Positions 1 through 6,930 of a stretch of DNA of 20,663 nt are shown here, in pieces. This DNA is from UBA7239 sp035430165 (GTDB taxonomy: Bacteria > Pseudomonadota > Gammaproteobacteria > Pseudomonadales > UBA7239). Positions within the stretch are counted from its first letter, which is position 1; every line of letters begins with the position of its first letter. The notes under the pieces are model-generated. The model searched no databases, was not told the DNA's origin, and saw only the letters and a list, made by a program, of their open reading frames with translations. The stretch is taken from the NCBI GenBank assembly GCA_035430165.1, contig DAOMGE010000046.1:1-20663 (forward strand), in the 5' to 3' direction. The position numbers were made by a program, and so were the translations under genes.

Positions 1-2
1 AT

Positions 3-1046
3 CCGGCATGGCGCAAGACAGAACTGGATGGCAAAGCGATCGAGCACGAAACCGATACCTTCGATACGTTCATGGAATCGTCGTGGTATTACGCCCGCTA
101 CACCTGCCCCAATTTTGAAGGTGGCATGCTCGACCCGAACGCTGCCAATTACTGGCTGCCTGTTGACCAATATATCGGCGGCATCGAACACGCGATATTG
201 CATTTGCTGTACGCACGCTTCTTCCACAAATTGATGCGTGATGAAGGATTGGTTAATTGCGACGAACCGTTCCAGCGTTTGCTGTGCCAGGGCATGGTGC
301 TGAAAGACGGCAGCAAGATGTCGAAATCGAAAGGCAACACCGTTGATCCGCAAGAACTGATTGAACAATACGGTGCCGATACCGTGCGCCTGTTCATCAT
401 GTTTGCTGCACCGCCAGAACAATCACTGGAATGGTCTGATGCAGGTGTTGAAGGCGCGCACCGTTTCCTGAAACGCTTGTGGAAAGCGGTCTACACCCAT
501 TTGCAAGCCGGCACACCAGATGCACTGGACACTGCAATCCTGGATGACAAGCAGAAAGCCTTGCGTCGCAAGACACACGAGACCATCGCCAAGATCACCT
601 CGGATTACGCCGAGCGCCTGACCTTCAATACGGCGATTGCTGCAGTGATGGAACTGCTGAATGAAATAAACAAACTGGCGGATCGCAGCACAGGCAGCCA
701 CCTGGCAGTTGAACGCGAAGCGCTGGAAGCTGCCATCCTGTTGCTGGCGCCAGTGGCACCGCATATCTGTCACACACTCTGGCAGGAGCTTGGTCATGGC
801 GATGCTATCATCAACGCATCATGGCCTGTGGTGGATACCTCTGCACTGGTGAAAAGCAGCGTCGAACTGGCCGTGCAGGTCAACGGCAAATTGCGGGGCA
901 CCGTTTCCCTTGCACCGGATGCGCCACAGGCAGATGTGGAGGCAGCAGCCAAGGCCAATGAAAACGTCAGCAAATTTATTGAGGGCAAGGAAATCCGCAA
1001 GGTGATTTTTGTGCCGGGAAAACTATTGAATATTGTCGTGGCTTGA
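3..1046 (+). CDS. leuS: Leucyl-tRNA synthetase, C-terminal part (5' end outside window)
   Basis: LeuRS charges tRNA-Leu with leucine in the cytoplasm. The window opens inside the gene. The reading frame is open from base 3 and the first in-frame ATG (72) is internal, not a start. The SSWYYAR block (nt 78-98) and the KMSKS signature with its following KGN (KMSKS at nt 315-329) belong to the class I catalytic core and identify LeuRS. They are followed by the helical anticodon-binding domain and the small C-terminal domain, which ends in a stretch reading VNGKLRGTV and then the tRNA-binding tail. About 347 residues are present, so the Rossmann fold start, the HIGH motif and the CP1 editing domain lie upstream. 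lptE follows 66 nt downstream with no terminator between them, as in many gammaproteobacteria, so co-transcription is likely. Confidence 0.97.
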   Translation, partial: PAWRKTELDGKAIEHETDTFDTFMESSWYYARYTCPNFEGGMLDPNAANYWLPVDQYIGGIEHAILHLLYARFFHKLMRDEGLVNCDEPFQRLLCQGMVLKDGSKMSKSKGNTVDPQELIEQYGADTVRLFIMFAAPPEQSLEWSDAGVEGAHRFLKRLWKAVYTHLQAGTPDALDTAILDDKQKALRRKTHETIAKITSDYAERLTFNTAIAAVMELLNEINKLADRSTGSHLAVEREALEAAILLLAPVAPHICHTLWQELGHGDAIINASWPVVDTSALVKSSVELAVQVNGKLRGTVSLAPDAPQADVEAAAKANENVSKFIEGKEIRKVIFVPGKLLNIVVA

Positions 1047-1112
1047 ATCACGCCATCAACAAACAGATAAAACAGTGTCAACCGGATAACTTATCAGGAA
1101 AAGGTGAAACCG

Positions 1113-1616
1113 ATGAAAAAGCTCACAACACTCATGATCACCACTGCCATGCTGTGCATGCTGGCCAGTGGCTGCGGCTGGCAACTGCGCGGCGACAAGG
1201 ACCATGCGACGAATATCCGCGCATTGAGCATTGCATCCGAAGCACCTTACGGAAAACTCTCACGCGCGCTCGACCAGCAAATGACCGTCCAGCATATTGC
1301 CAGAACTGGCAGTAATACCTGGAACCTGCGCATCCTGAAAGAAGATCTCAAGAAAAATATTGTTGCATTCAGCGACACCAACAATCCGGCCACCTATGAA
1401 CTGGAATTGCAGGTCCGCTTCAGTGCCAGCAATGACAAAGGCGAAACCGTCATAGCACCCAACACGGAACGCGTCGTGCGACTCTACGAATACAACAACA
1501 ACCGTCGCCTGGCCATGGATCGTGAAACAGATTTGCTGACCGATGAAATCTACAACGAAATGGCAGGCAACCTGTTGCATCGCGTCGACTTTATCGCCGG
1601 CCAGAAAAATCCCTGA
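1113..1616 (+). CDS. lptE: LPS-assembly lipoprotein LptE
   Basis: LptE is the outer-membrane lipoprotein that plugs the LptD barrel and helps deliver lipopolysaccharide to the cell surface. The protein is 167 aa. It has a basic start (MKK), a hydrophobic stretch and a lipobox LASGC with the acylated cysteine at residue 21. The mature protein then begins CGWQLRG, the usual start of LptE (CGW/CGFHLRG). I chose ATG 1113 over the in-frame GTG at 1104 because the AGGAAAAGG ribosome-binding site ends about 8 nt before the ATG but overlaps the GTG. The family is divergent, so the assignment rests on the lipobox, the CGWQLRG motif, the length and the leuS-lptE-holA order, which is the conserved gammaproteobacterial arrangement. 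Confidence 0.93.
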   Translation: MKKLTTLMITTAMLCMLASGCGWQLRGDKDHATNIRALSIASEAPYGKLSRALDQQMTVQHIARTGSNTWNLRILKEDLKKNIVAFSDTNNPATYELELQVRFSASNDKGETVIAPNTERVVRLYEYNNNRRLAMDRETDLLTDEIYNEMAGNLLHRVDFIAGQKNP

Positions 1617-1628
1617 TCGATTATTTTC

Positions 1629-2627
1629 ATGCGCATTTATCCGGAAAAACTGAACCAGCATCTCGAGAAAACGCCGGCAGCAGTCTACTGGATTGCCGGC
1701 GACGAACCGCTGCTGGCCCAGGAAGCGTGTGATGTCGTGCGATCAGCAGCACGCCAGCAGGGGTTTTCTGAAAGAAAAGTGTTTTATCCGGACAAGAAAG
1801 ACCAGTGGCAGGAAGCCATTGCTGAAGCGAATGCCCTCTCGCTGTTTGCTGACAAATGCCTGATCGATATCCGGACGTCGGTCAGCAAACTCGATCACAC
1901 CATCGTACTCGACTACCTCGAACGCCCGAGTCAGGACAGCATGATCCTGATCTGCACCGACAAAGTGGAAAGCAGCAGCCAGAAAACCCAGTGGTTCAAG
2001 GCAATGGAACAGGCCTGCACGTTTGTACCGGTGATGCCACTGGACAACAGCCGCTTCCCGCAATGGCTTACAGAGCGCGCACGGCGCAAACAAGTGAATC
2101 TTTCGGCAGACGGCATCAAATTGCTCGCCGATCATACTGAAGGCAACTTACTCGCCGCCGTGCAGGAACTGGACAAGCTCGCACTGCAATTTGGCACGGC
2201 AAGCATCAGTGCCGAACAGGTCGAAGCCAGTGTGGGTGACAGTGCACACTATGAAGTTTTTTCCATCAACGATGCGCTGCTGGCTGGTGATGCTGCCACG
2301 GCATTGAAAATCCTTGGCTCACTCAAACTCGAAGGTGACAACCCGCTCGCGATTCTCGGCGCACTCAGCCGCGAATGGCGGCAACTGGCGACAGCCGCAG
2401 AGGATATGGGCAAAGGCATGAATGCCGCCACTGCCATGCGACAGGTTGGCGTGTGGGATAAACGCCAGTCAGTTTTTGCACGCGCATTGCAGCGGCTGTC
2501 ATACCGGCACACGCGGGAAATCATCCGCCAGATGGCCGCCATCGACCAGGCAGTGAAAGGCATGGGCAAACAGGATCCATGGGATTTACTGCAATCACTC
2601 TGTCTCTATATCTGCAAGCCGGACTGA
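1629..2627 (+). CDS. holA: DNA polymerase III delta subunit (clamp-loader wrench)
   Basis: The delta subunit opens the beta sliding clamp within the clamp-loader complex. The protein is 332 aa, close to the usual length of about 340. The N-terminal VYWIAGDEPLLAQEA stretch (GDEPLL at residues 24-29) occupies the place of the degenerate nucleotide-binding region of HolA. The following AAA+-like domains and C-terminal helical collar (NPLAILGALSREWRQL, later LQSLCLYIC) match the family pattern. The gene starts 12 nt after lptE. I see no clear Shine-Dalgarno sequence before ATG 1629, so translation may be coupled to lptE. The stop codon lies 2 nt before the ATG of the next gene, which again suggests coupling. 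Confidence 0.95.
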   Translation: MRIYPEKLNQHLEKTPAAVYWIAGDEPLLAQEACDVVRSAARQQGFSERKVFYPDKKDQWQEAIAEANALSLFADKCLIDIRTSVSKLDHTIVLDYLERPSQDSMILICTDKVESSSQKTQWFKAMEQACTFVPVMPLDNSRFPQWLTERARRKQVNLSADGIKLLADHTEGNLLAAVQELDKLALQFGTASISAEQVEASVGDSAHYEVFSINDALLAGDAATALKILGSLKLEGDNPLAILGALSREWRQLATAAEDMGKGMNAATAMRQVGVWDKRQSVFARALQRLSYRHTREIIRQMAAIDQAVKGMGKQDPWDLLQSLCLYICKPD

Positions 2628-2629
2628 CT

Positions 2630-3274
2630 ATGCAAATTCCTCGCTGGGTGTGGCTACTCGCCGTTTTTTTCCTGATCCGGTTTTTCTGGATGCAGCATGT
2701 GCGAGAACCGATCACTGCCGTCGCTCTTGCAGATGCATCCACATTGCGCTGTGAAACACCTCCACAATTCACCAGTGCGGACAATCCGCGCCAGACCGCG
2801 AATGACAACCGCATGCCACCGTTTCGCATGGGCGCAGCAACAGTGACGCCACTGGCCGGATTCAGCATGCATGGTCGTGTGTTGTCACGCGAAGATTATG
2901 CATTCGGCGAAGAGGCAAAATATTCACCGACAGATCTGGCGATGGGATGGGGACCCATGGAGGATTTCTCCATAGCAACAGCACTCAACATTACCCAGGG
3001 TGGGCGCTGGTACCATTATTCATGGGGTTCCGAAGGACCACCACTGCCGGAAAGCGTCATCATCAAAAGCAGCGCCAACATGCACATGATTCCGGCAGAT
3101 ATCAGCGTTGCCCGCGCCCTGAAATCCATCAATGCCGGCGACGCTGTCAATATCAATGGCTGGCTGGTACGCATTGACCAGGACAACGGCTGGCACTGGC
3201 AAAGTTCACTCTCCCGCGAAGACAGTGGCGGCGGCGCTTGTGAAGTGGTGTATGTCTGCTCTATCAGCAAATAA
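2630..3274 (+). CDS. Uncharacterised membrane-anchored protein
   Basis: I do not recognise a function. The protein is 214 aa. Residues 4-21 (RWVWLLAVFFLIRFFWMQ) form one hydrophobic segment without a lipobox, so it is probably a signal anchor with the rest in the periplasm; this topology is inferred. The soluble part holds conserved-looking motifs: DLAMGWGPMED, then GGRWYHYSWG, SSANMHMIPAD, a region reading INAGDAVNINGWLV that resembles a small beta-barrel strand pattern, SSLSREDSGGGACE and a final YVC. Three cysteines remain outside the anchor, two of them near the C-terminus. The frame is open further upstream (to 2579) inside holA, but ATG 2630, directly after the holA stop, gives a sensible membrane segment. 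The coding signal is convincing because no other frame is plausible here and both neighbours abut it. Confidence 0.85.
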   Translation: MQIPRWVWLLAVFFLIRFFWMQHVREPITAVALADASTLRCETPPQFTSADNPRQTANDNRMPPFRMGAATVTPLAGFSMHGRVLSREDYAFGEEAKYSPTDLAMGWGPMEDFSIATALNITQGGRWYHYSWGSEGPPLPESVIIKSSANMHMIPADISVARALKSINAGDAVNINGWLVRIDQDNGWHWQSSLSREDSGGGACEVVYVCSISK

Positions 3275-3290
3275 TCCGGATGGATAACGC

Positions 3291-3737
3291 ATGTATATTG
3301 ATGACATAAACACACCGGACCACATGGCGTTCAGCACAGCATTGCACATTTACGTCAACGACCTGGTTGGTGGCCTGCACGTTGGCAATCACACACTCAT
3401 CAGTTATCTCAATGAAGTGCAGATGCGTTTCATTACGGCACTCGGCTTCCCCACACTGGTTGTCGAAAACGCCATCACTTTCAACAACGAGATTGCCGTG
3501 CAATACCAGCGTGAAGCCCGTTATCGCGACACACTCACCGTACAAGCCCATATCGATCCGCTGGAAGATCGCCAATACCGCATTCTCTACCACATGCAAA
3601 ACCAGCACGGCAAAACCGTGTTGAAAGCACAGATGGGCATGGTATTTGTCGACCAGTCCACCGGGCGTCGCTGTGATGTACCTGCTGCATTTCGTACAGC
3701 GTGGGAAAATTTTTCTGCCACTGCCAGAAAGGCATGA
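3291..3737 (+). CDS. Hotdog-fold acyl-CoA thioesterase family protein
   Basis: This is a 148-aa protein of the 4HBT-like hotdog superfamily, whose members hydrolyse acyl-CoA thioesters in the cytoplasm. The N-terminal block HIYVNDLVGGLHVGN (residues 19-33) carries the acidic residue D24 and the H30/N33 pair at the start of the central helix. The helix follows as HTLISYLNEVQMRFI. This matches the D-(N)-x-G-x-H-x-G-N pattern of one thioesterase subgroup. Later strands (ITFNNEIAVQYQREARYRDTLTVQ, then KAQMGMVFVD) fit the hotdog sheet. The physiological substrate cannot be read from sequence. The gene begins 16 nt after the membrane-anchored protein, and its stop overlaps the mnmC start as ATGA (3734-3737), so the two are probably translationally coupled. 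Confidence 0.85.
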   Translation: MYIDDINTPDHMAFSTALHIYVNDLVGGLHVGNHTLISYLNEVQMRFITALGFPTLVVENAITFNNEIAVQYQREARYRDTLTVQAHIDPLEDRQYRILYHMQNQHGKTVLKAQMGMVFVDQSTGRRCDVPAAFRTAWENFSATARKA

Positions 3738-5761
3738 CACAACTGCAAGCCCTGCAACCTGCAATCTTGCGCTGGTGCGGCGACGTACCGGAAGCCGAAA
3801 ACTTTGGTGACATCTATTTTTCGCGGGAGAACGGACTGGAAGAATCCCGCTACGTTTTTCTCGACGGCAATCGCCTGCGTGAACGCTTCCTGACATTACC
3901 TTCGGGGTCTTCGTTCGTTATCGGTGAAACCGGGTTCGGCACTGGTCTCAACTTCTTGCTGGCGTGGCAACTATGGCAACAATCCGCACCTGGCAATGCA
4001 CAACTGTTTTTTATTTCCACTGAATTGCATCCACTCACGCACAGGGATTTGCGACGCGCACTGTCTGCCTGGCCAGAACTTGCATCACTGGCTGAAACAC
4101 TGCTGGCACAATATCCATCATTGGTACCCGGCTTCCATTGGCTGCGTTTCCCGGAAGCACGCGTGACCTTGTTGCTATTGCTGGGTGATGCCAACGATAC
4201 GTTGCCGCAATTGCGTGACAGCCAGCACCAGGACTTTACCGGCAATCCCTGGTCGGTGGATGCCTGGTTCCTCGATGGATTTGCGCCTGCCAAAAATCCG
4301 CAATTATGGCAACAGACACTACTGCAATCTGTCGGCGCACTATCAAAACCCGGCACAACACTGGCTACATTTACTGCTGCCGGCCAGGTACGGCGCGAGC
4401 TGCAGGCACAAGGATTTTTGGTAGAAAAAATTTCCGGTTACGGCAGCAAACGCGAGATGATCGTCGCGCAATTGGCAAATCAAGCTGCGCAAGAAACCGC
4501 GTGCGATACAACCCCCTGGTTACTGCACCCGACGCCACACCAGATCCCGGATCATGTCATCGTGACAGGCGCAGGACTTGCCGGATGCCATATTGCCCGC
4601 GCACTGGCAGAACGAGGCATCCGGGTTACTGTCCTGGAAAAACATGCAAACCCGGCAGAGGAAGCGTCCGGCAATCCACAAGGCGCACTGCATACAAAAT
4701 TATCTGGCAACAGTGCGGCATTGGCACAATTTGGCTTGTCGAGCTTCCAGTACGCCACCCGACATTACCAGCAACCGCATCTAGAAAATCACTTTCACCG
4801 CTGCGGTTTGTTGCAGCTTTCTGATGCCGGGAAAATTACCGGGACGACACAGGATTTTTTCCAACAAACACCGGAATTGCTGCAACCGCTCGATGCAACA
4901 CAGGCATCAGCAGCAGCAGGCATTGGCCTGGATCGTGGCGGAGACTGGCTCCCGCAAGCAGGCTGGGCCGAACCGCAAGCCGTTTGCAGGCAATTGCTTG
5001 ATCATCCCGGAATTGTCGTGCGCTACGATACCGCCATCGCGGACTTGCAACGCATCGATAACGCATGGCAACTACTCGATCCGCAAAAAAAACGCATCGC
5101 CTCTGCCGCGCACGTCGTTGTCGCCTGCGCAAACCAGAGTGCAGTTTTTGCAGAAACAGCGTGGCTGCCGTTGCGCCCAGTACGCGGCCAGATCACATAT
5201 TTGCCCGCCACACACAACAGCAAAAAACTGCAATGCGTATTGTGCAATGAAGGCTATATCACGCCAGCACACAGCGCACAGTCCACAGAAAAAATTCACT
5301 GTGCAGGCGCCAGCTTTATTCCCGGCGACAGCGATTGCACACTGCGCGACACTGAACAACAGCACAACCTGCGCTTGCTGGCAGGCATATCTGTGCCGTT
5401 GGCAAGCGAATGGCAGGACTTACCCTTGCAAGGCCGTGCCGCATTGCGCAGTACCACGCCCGATCATTTGCCGCTGGTCGGCGCACTGCCGGATCGCAAT
5501 CACTTTCTCGACACTTACTCGGCACTGCAATACAACGCGAAAAGCGTGATTGGCCGCACCGGCAATCATGTCGAAGGCTTGTGGATGTTTGCAGGATTTG
5601 GTGGACGCGGCTTGTGTTATATCCCGCTGGCAGCAGAATTGCTGGCATCGCAATTACTGCATCAACCCCGCCCCGTTGCGCGTGACATGCAAATGGCGCT
5701 GGCCCCGGGACGATTCATCATTCGCGAGTTGATACGCAGGAAAAAAACAGAACACCCGTAA
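3734..5761 (+). CDS. mnmC: Bifunctional tRNA wobble-uridine modification enzyme MnmC
   Basis: MnmC completes the 5-methylaminomethyl-2-thiouridine modification at wobble U34. Its C-terminal FAD-dependent domain removes the carboxymethyl group from cmnm5(s2)U, and its N-terminal SAM-dependent domain methylates nm5(s2)U. The protein is 675 aa, close to the 668 aa I recall for E. coli. The methyltransferase domain shows GETGFGTGLNFL (residues 64-75, SAM-binding loop) and WFLDGFAPAKNP (178-189). The oxidoreductase domain begins with the dinucleotide-binding motif VIVTGAGLAGCHIARAL (275-291) and has the ribose-binding acid E302 in VLEKH. A C-terminal FAGFGGRGL motif matches the FAD-binding end of the DAO fold. 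I chose ATG 3734, not the more upstream in-frame ATG 3701, because it overlaps the preceding stop and gives the family's normal N-terminus. The gene ends 18 nt from the stop codon of the convergent radical SAM gene. Confidence 0.96.
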   Translation: MTQLQALQPAILRWCGDVPEAENFGDIYFSRENGLEESRYVFLDGNRLRERFLTLPSGSSFVIGETGFGTGLNFLLAWQLWQQSAPGNAQLFFISTELHPLTHRDLRRALSAWPELASLAETLLAQYPSLVPGFHWLRFPEARVTLLLLLGDANDTLPQLRDSQHQDFTGNPWSVDAWFLDGFAPAKNPQLWQQTLLQSVGALSKPGTTLATFTAAGQVRRELQAQGFLVEKISGYGSKREMIVAQLANQAAQETACDTTPWLLHPTPHQIPDHVIVTGAGLAGCHIARALAERGIRVTVLEKHANPAEEASGNPQGALHTKLSGNSAALAQFGLSSFQYATRHYQQPHLENHFHRCGLLQLSDAGKITGTTQDFFQQTPELLQPLDATQASAAAGIGLDRGGDWLPQAGWAEPQAVCRQLLDHPGIVVRYDTAIADLQRIDNAWQLLDPQKKRIASAAHVVVACANQSAVFAETAWLPLRPVRGQITYLPATHNSKKLQCVLCNEGYITPAHSAQSTEKIHCAGASFIPGDSDCTLRDTEQQHNLRLLAGISVPLASEWQDLPLQGRAALRSTTPDHLPLVGALPDRNHFLDTYSALQYNAKSVIGRTGNHVEGLWMFAGFGGRGLCYIPLAAELLASQLLHQPRPVARDMQMALAPGRFIIRELIRRKKTEHP

Positions 5762-5779
5762 ACAGATCCGGAAAAAGGA

Positions 5780-6793
5780 TTACTCTTCCGCAACCGCGAT
5801 AATCTGGCACGCAGCATCGGTGCCACTCGCATGCATCACGCGGGTAAAATCTTCCTGCTTCTGGTAGCCATTGCGCAGACTGTTGATCTTGTTCGCCACG
5901 GCGAACTGGCCGCGCACGCCCTGCTCCACTTCGAACAGGACTTCGCGCAATTCATTGATCGGGTTCATGCTACACGTCTGGCAAATGCCTTTCTGTACCC
6001 GTACATGCGCCACTTTCAAGGCATCAACGTCTTCAATCGACAGGTCATAGATGCTACCCATCGGCACCGTTTTTTCCCAGTCATGGCAGCACAGGTAATA
6101 CTGGCCATTCCAGCCTATGAACACCGAGTAAAAAGCAATCGAGCAGAGTTCCGTCAGACCTTTCTTGTTCAGCAGCGACACCGCTTCACGCCAGTGTTTT
6201 TTATTATTGAGAAACTGGAACGGTTTTTCATGCGAGCCGCCGCGATTTTCCTCACGCACCACATGCACAAGATCGACACCCGCTTTTTCCCAGAACGCTG
6301 TAATTGCCTCGATCTGGTTTTCATTGCCCTCATGGCGCACCACGGTGATCTGCACGTGACAACGACCGCGCGACTGCCTGATAAATTCAAAAATATTGTC
6401 GCGTGTGACAGAAAAATCCAGGCCATAAATCCTGTCGTAGTCTGCATCAATATCACTGACGCTGAACACCATGCGCTTCAGGCCGGCATCCAGCAACCCG
6501 GACGTCAGCTCCGGTGTAAGGCGTGAACCGTTGGAAGCAATACCCACCGCCAGCCCCTGATCGATACCATAGCGCACACACGCCAGGAACTGCGGGTGCA
6601 GCATAGGCTCACCCAGCCCCGTGAGGAACACTTGTGCATGACTGCCCAGCTCCTTGATGCGTTCTACCGTTTGCTGGAAAACCTCGAAACTCATGAAGCC
6701 CTGCTTCGGTGTTTTTTCGCGGGGACAGAAGTCACAGGTGGCATTGCACCGGTTGGTCAGCTCAACATCGATATTGCGATTGGCGATCTTCAA
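5780..6793 (-). CDS. Radical SAM/SPASM domain protein
   Basis: A radical SAM enzyme of about 337 aa; the specific reaction is unknown. The [4Fe-4S] cluster motif is C16-x3-C20-x2-C23 (CNATCDFC). It is followed by the glycine-rich TGLGEP segment (58-63), which takes the place of the SAM-binding GGEP motif. The C-terminal half has a SPASM-like cysteine set that probably binds an auxiliary cluster: C217, C235-C236 in YYLCCHDWE, and C271-x2-C274. A further 60 residues follow without a recognised motif. No precursor-peptide gene or tailoring partner is adjacent, so a RiPP-maturation role is not supported. The start is uncertain: the best in-frame start is TTG at 6793, with only a weak CAGG upstream, while the same frame stays open to 6845 without a standard ATG or GTG. 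The gene converges on mnmC and diverges from valS. Confidence 0.88.
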   Translation of the reverse strand: MKIANRNIDVELTNRCNATCDFCPREKTPKQGFMSFEVFQQTVERIKELGSHAQVFLTGLGEPMLHPQFLACVRYGIDQGLAVGIASNGSRLTPELTSGLLDAGLKRMVFSVSDIDADYDRIYGLDFSVTRDNIFEFIRQSRGRCHVQITVVRHEGNENQIEAITAFWEKAGVDLVHVVREENRGGSHEKPFQFLNNKKHWREAVSLLNKKGLTELCSIAFYSVFIGWNGQYYLCCHDWEKTVPMGSIYDLSIEDVDALKVAHVRVQKGICQTCSMNPINELREVLFEVEQGVRGQFAVANKINSLRNGYQKQEDFTRVMHASGTDAACQIIAVAEE

Positions 6794-6867
6794 AGTACTG
6801 GCCTGTGCTACACGCGTAGCTTTGCTCTTGTGGATGCATAGAACCTATCACATCCAGTCACCCTTGG

Positions 6868-6896
6868 CCATTTGCCCGGCTTGCGGCGTGTATAAT
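6868..6896 (+). promoter_or_regulatory. Probable sigma-70 promoter of valS
   Basis: A perfect -10 hexamer TATAAT lies at 6891-6896, in the 137-nt space between the divergent radical SAM gene and valS. A -35 at the ideal 17-nt spacing (6868-6873, CCATTT) is poor. TTGGCC (6864-6869) and TTGCCC (6872-6877) look better but are spaced 21 and 13 nt. Transcription from here would give a leader of about 25-30 nt before the valS ATG. The exact -10 match and its position are the only support. Confidence 0.5.
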
Positions 6897-6930
6897 TGCC
6901 GGCCATTTCCTGTATTTCCTTATCCACATC

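Noticed and set aside
1047..1112. Possible promoter or terminator between leuS and lptE
   Set aside because: No hairpin with a T-tract and no good -10/-35 pair. Read-through from leuS is the simpler reading.
4824..5549. A 241-codon open frame overlapping mnmC in another frame on the same strand
   Set aside because: The MnmC FAD domain fully explains the region. The alternative product is rich in Cys, His and Arg with no domain.
5762..5779. Possible terminator between the convergent mnmC and radical SAM genes
   Set aside because: Only 18 nt separate the stop codons and no inverted repeat is visible.
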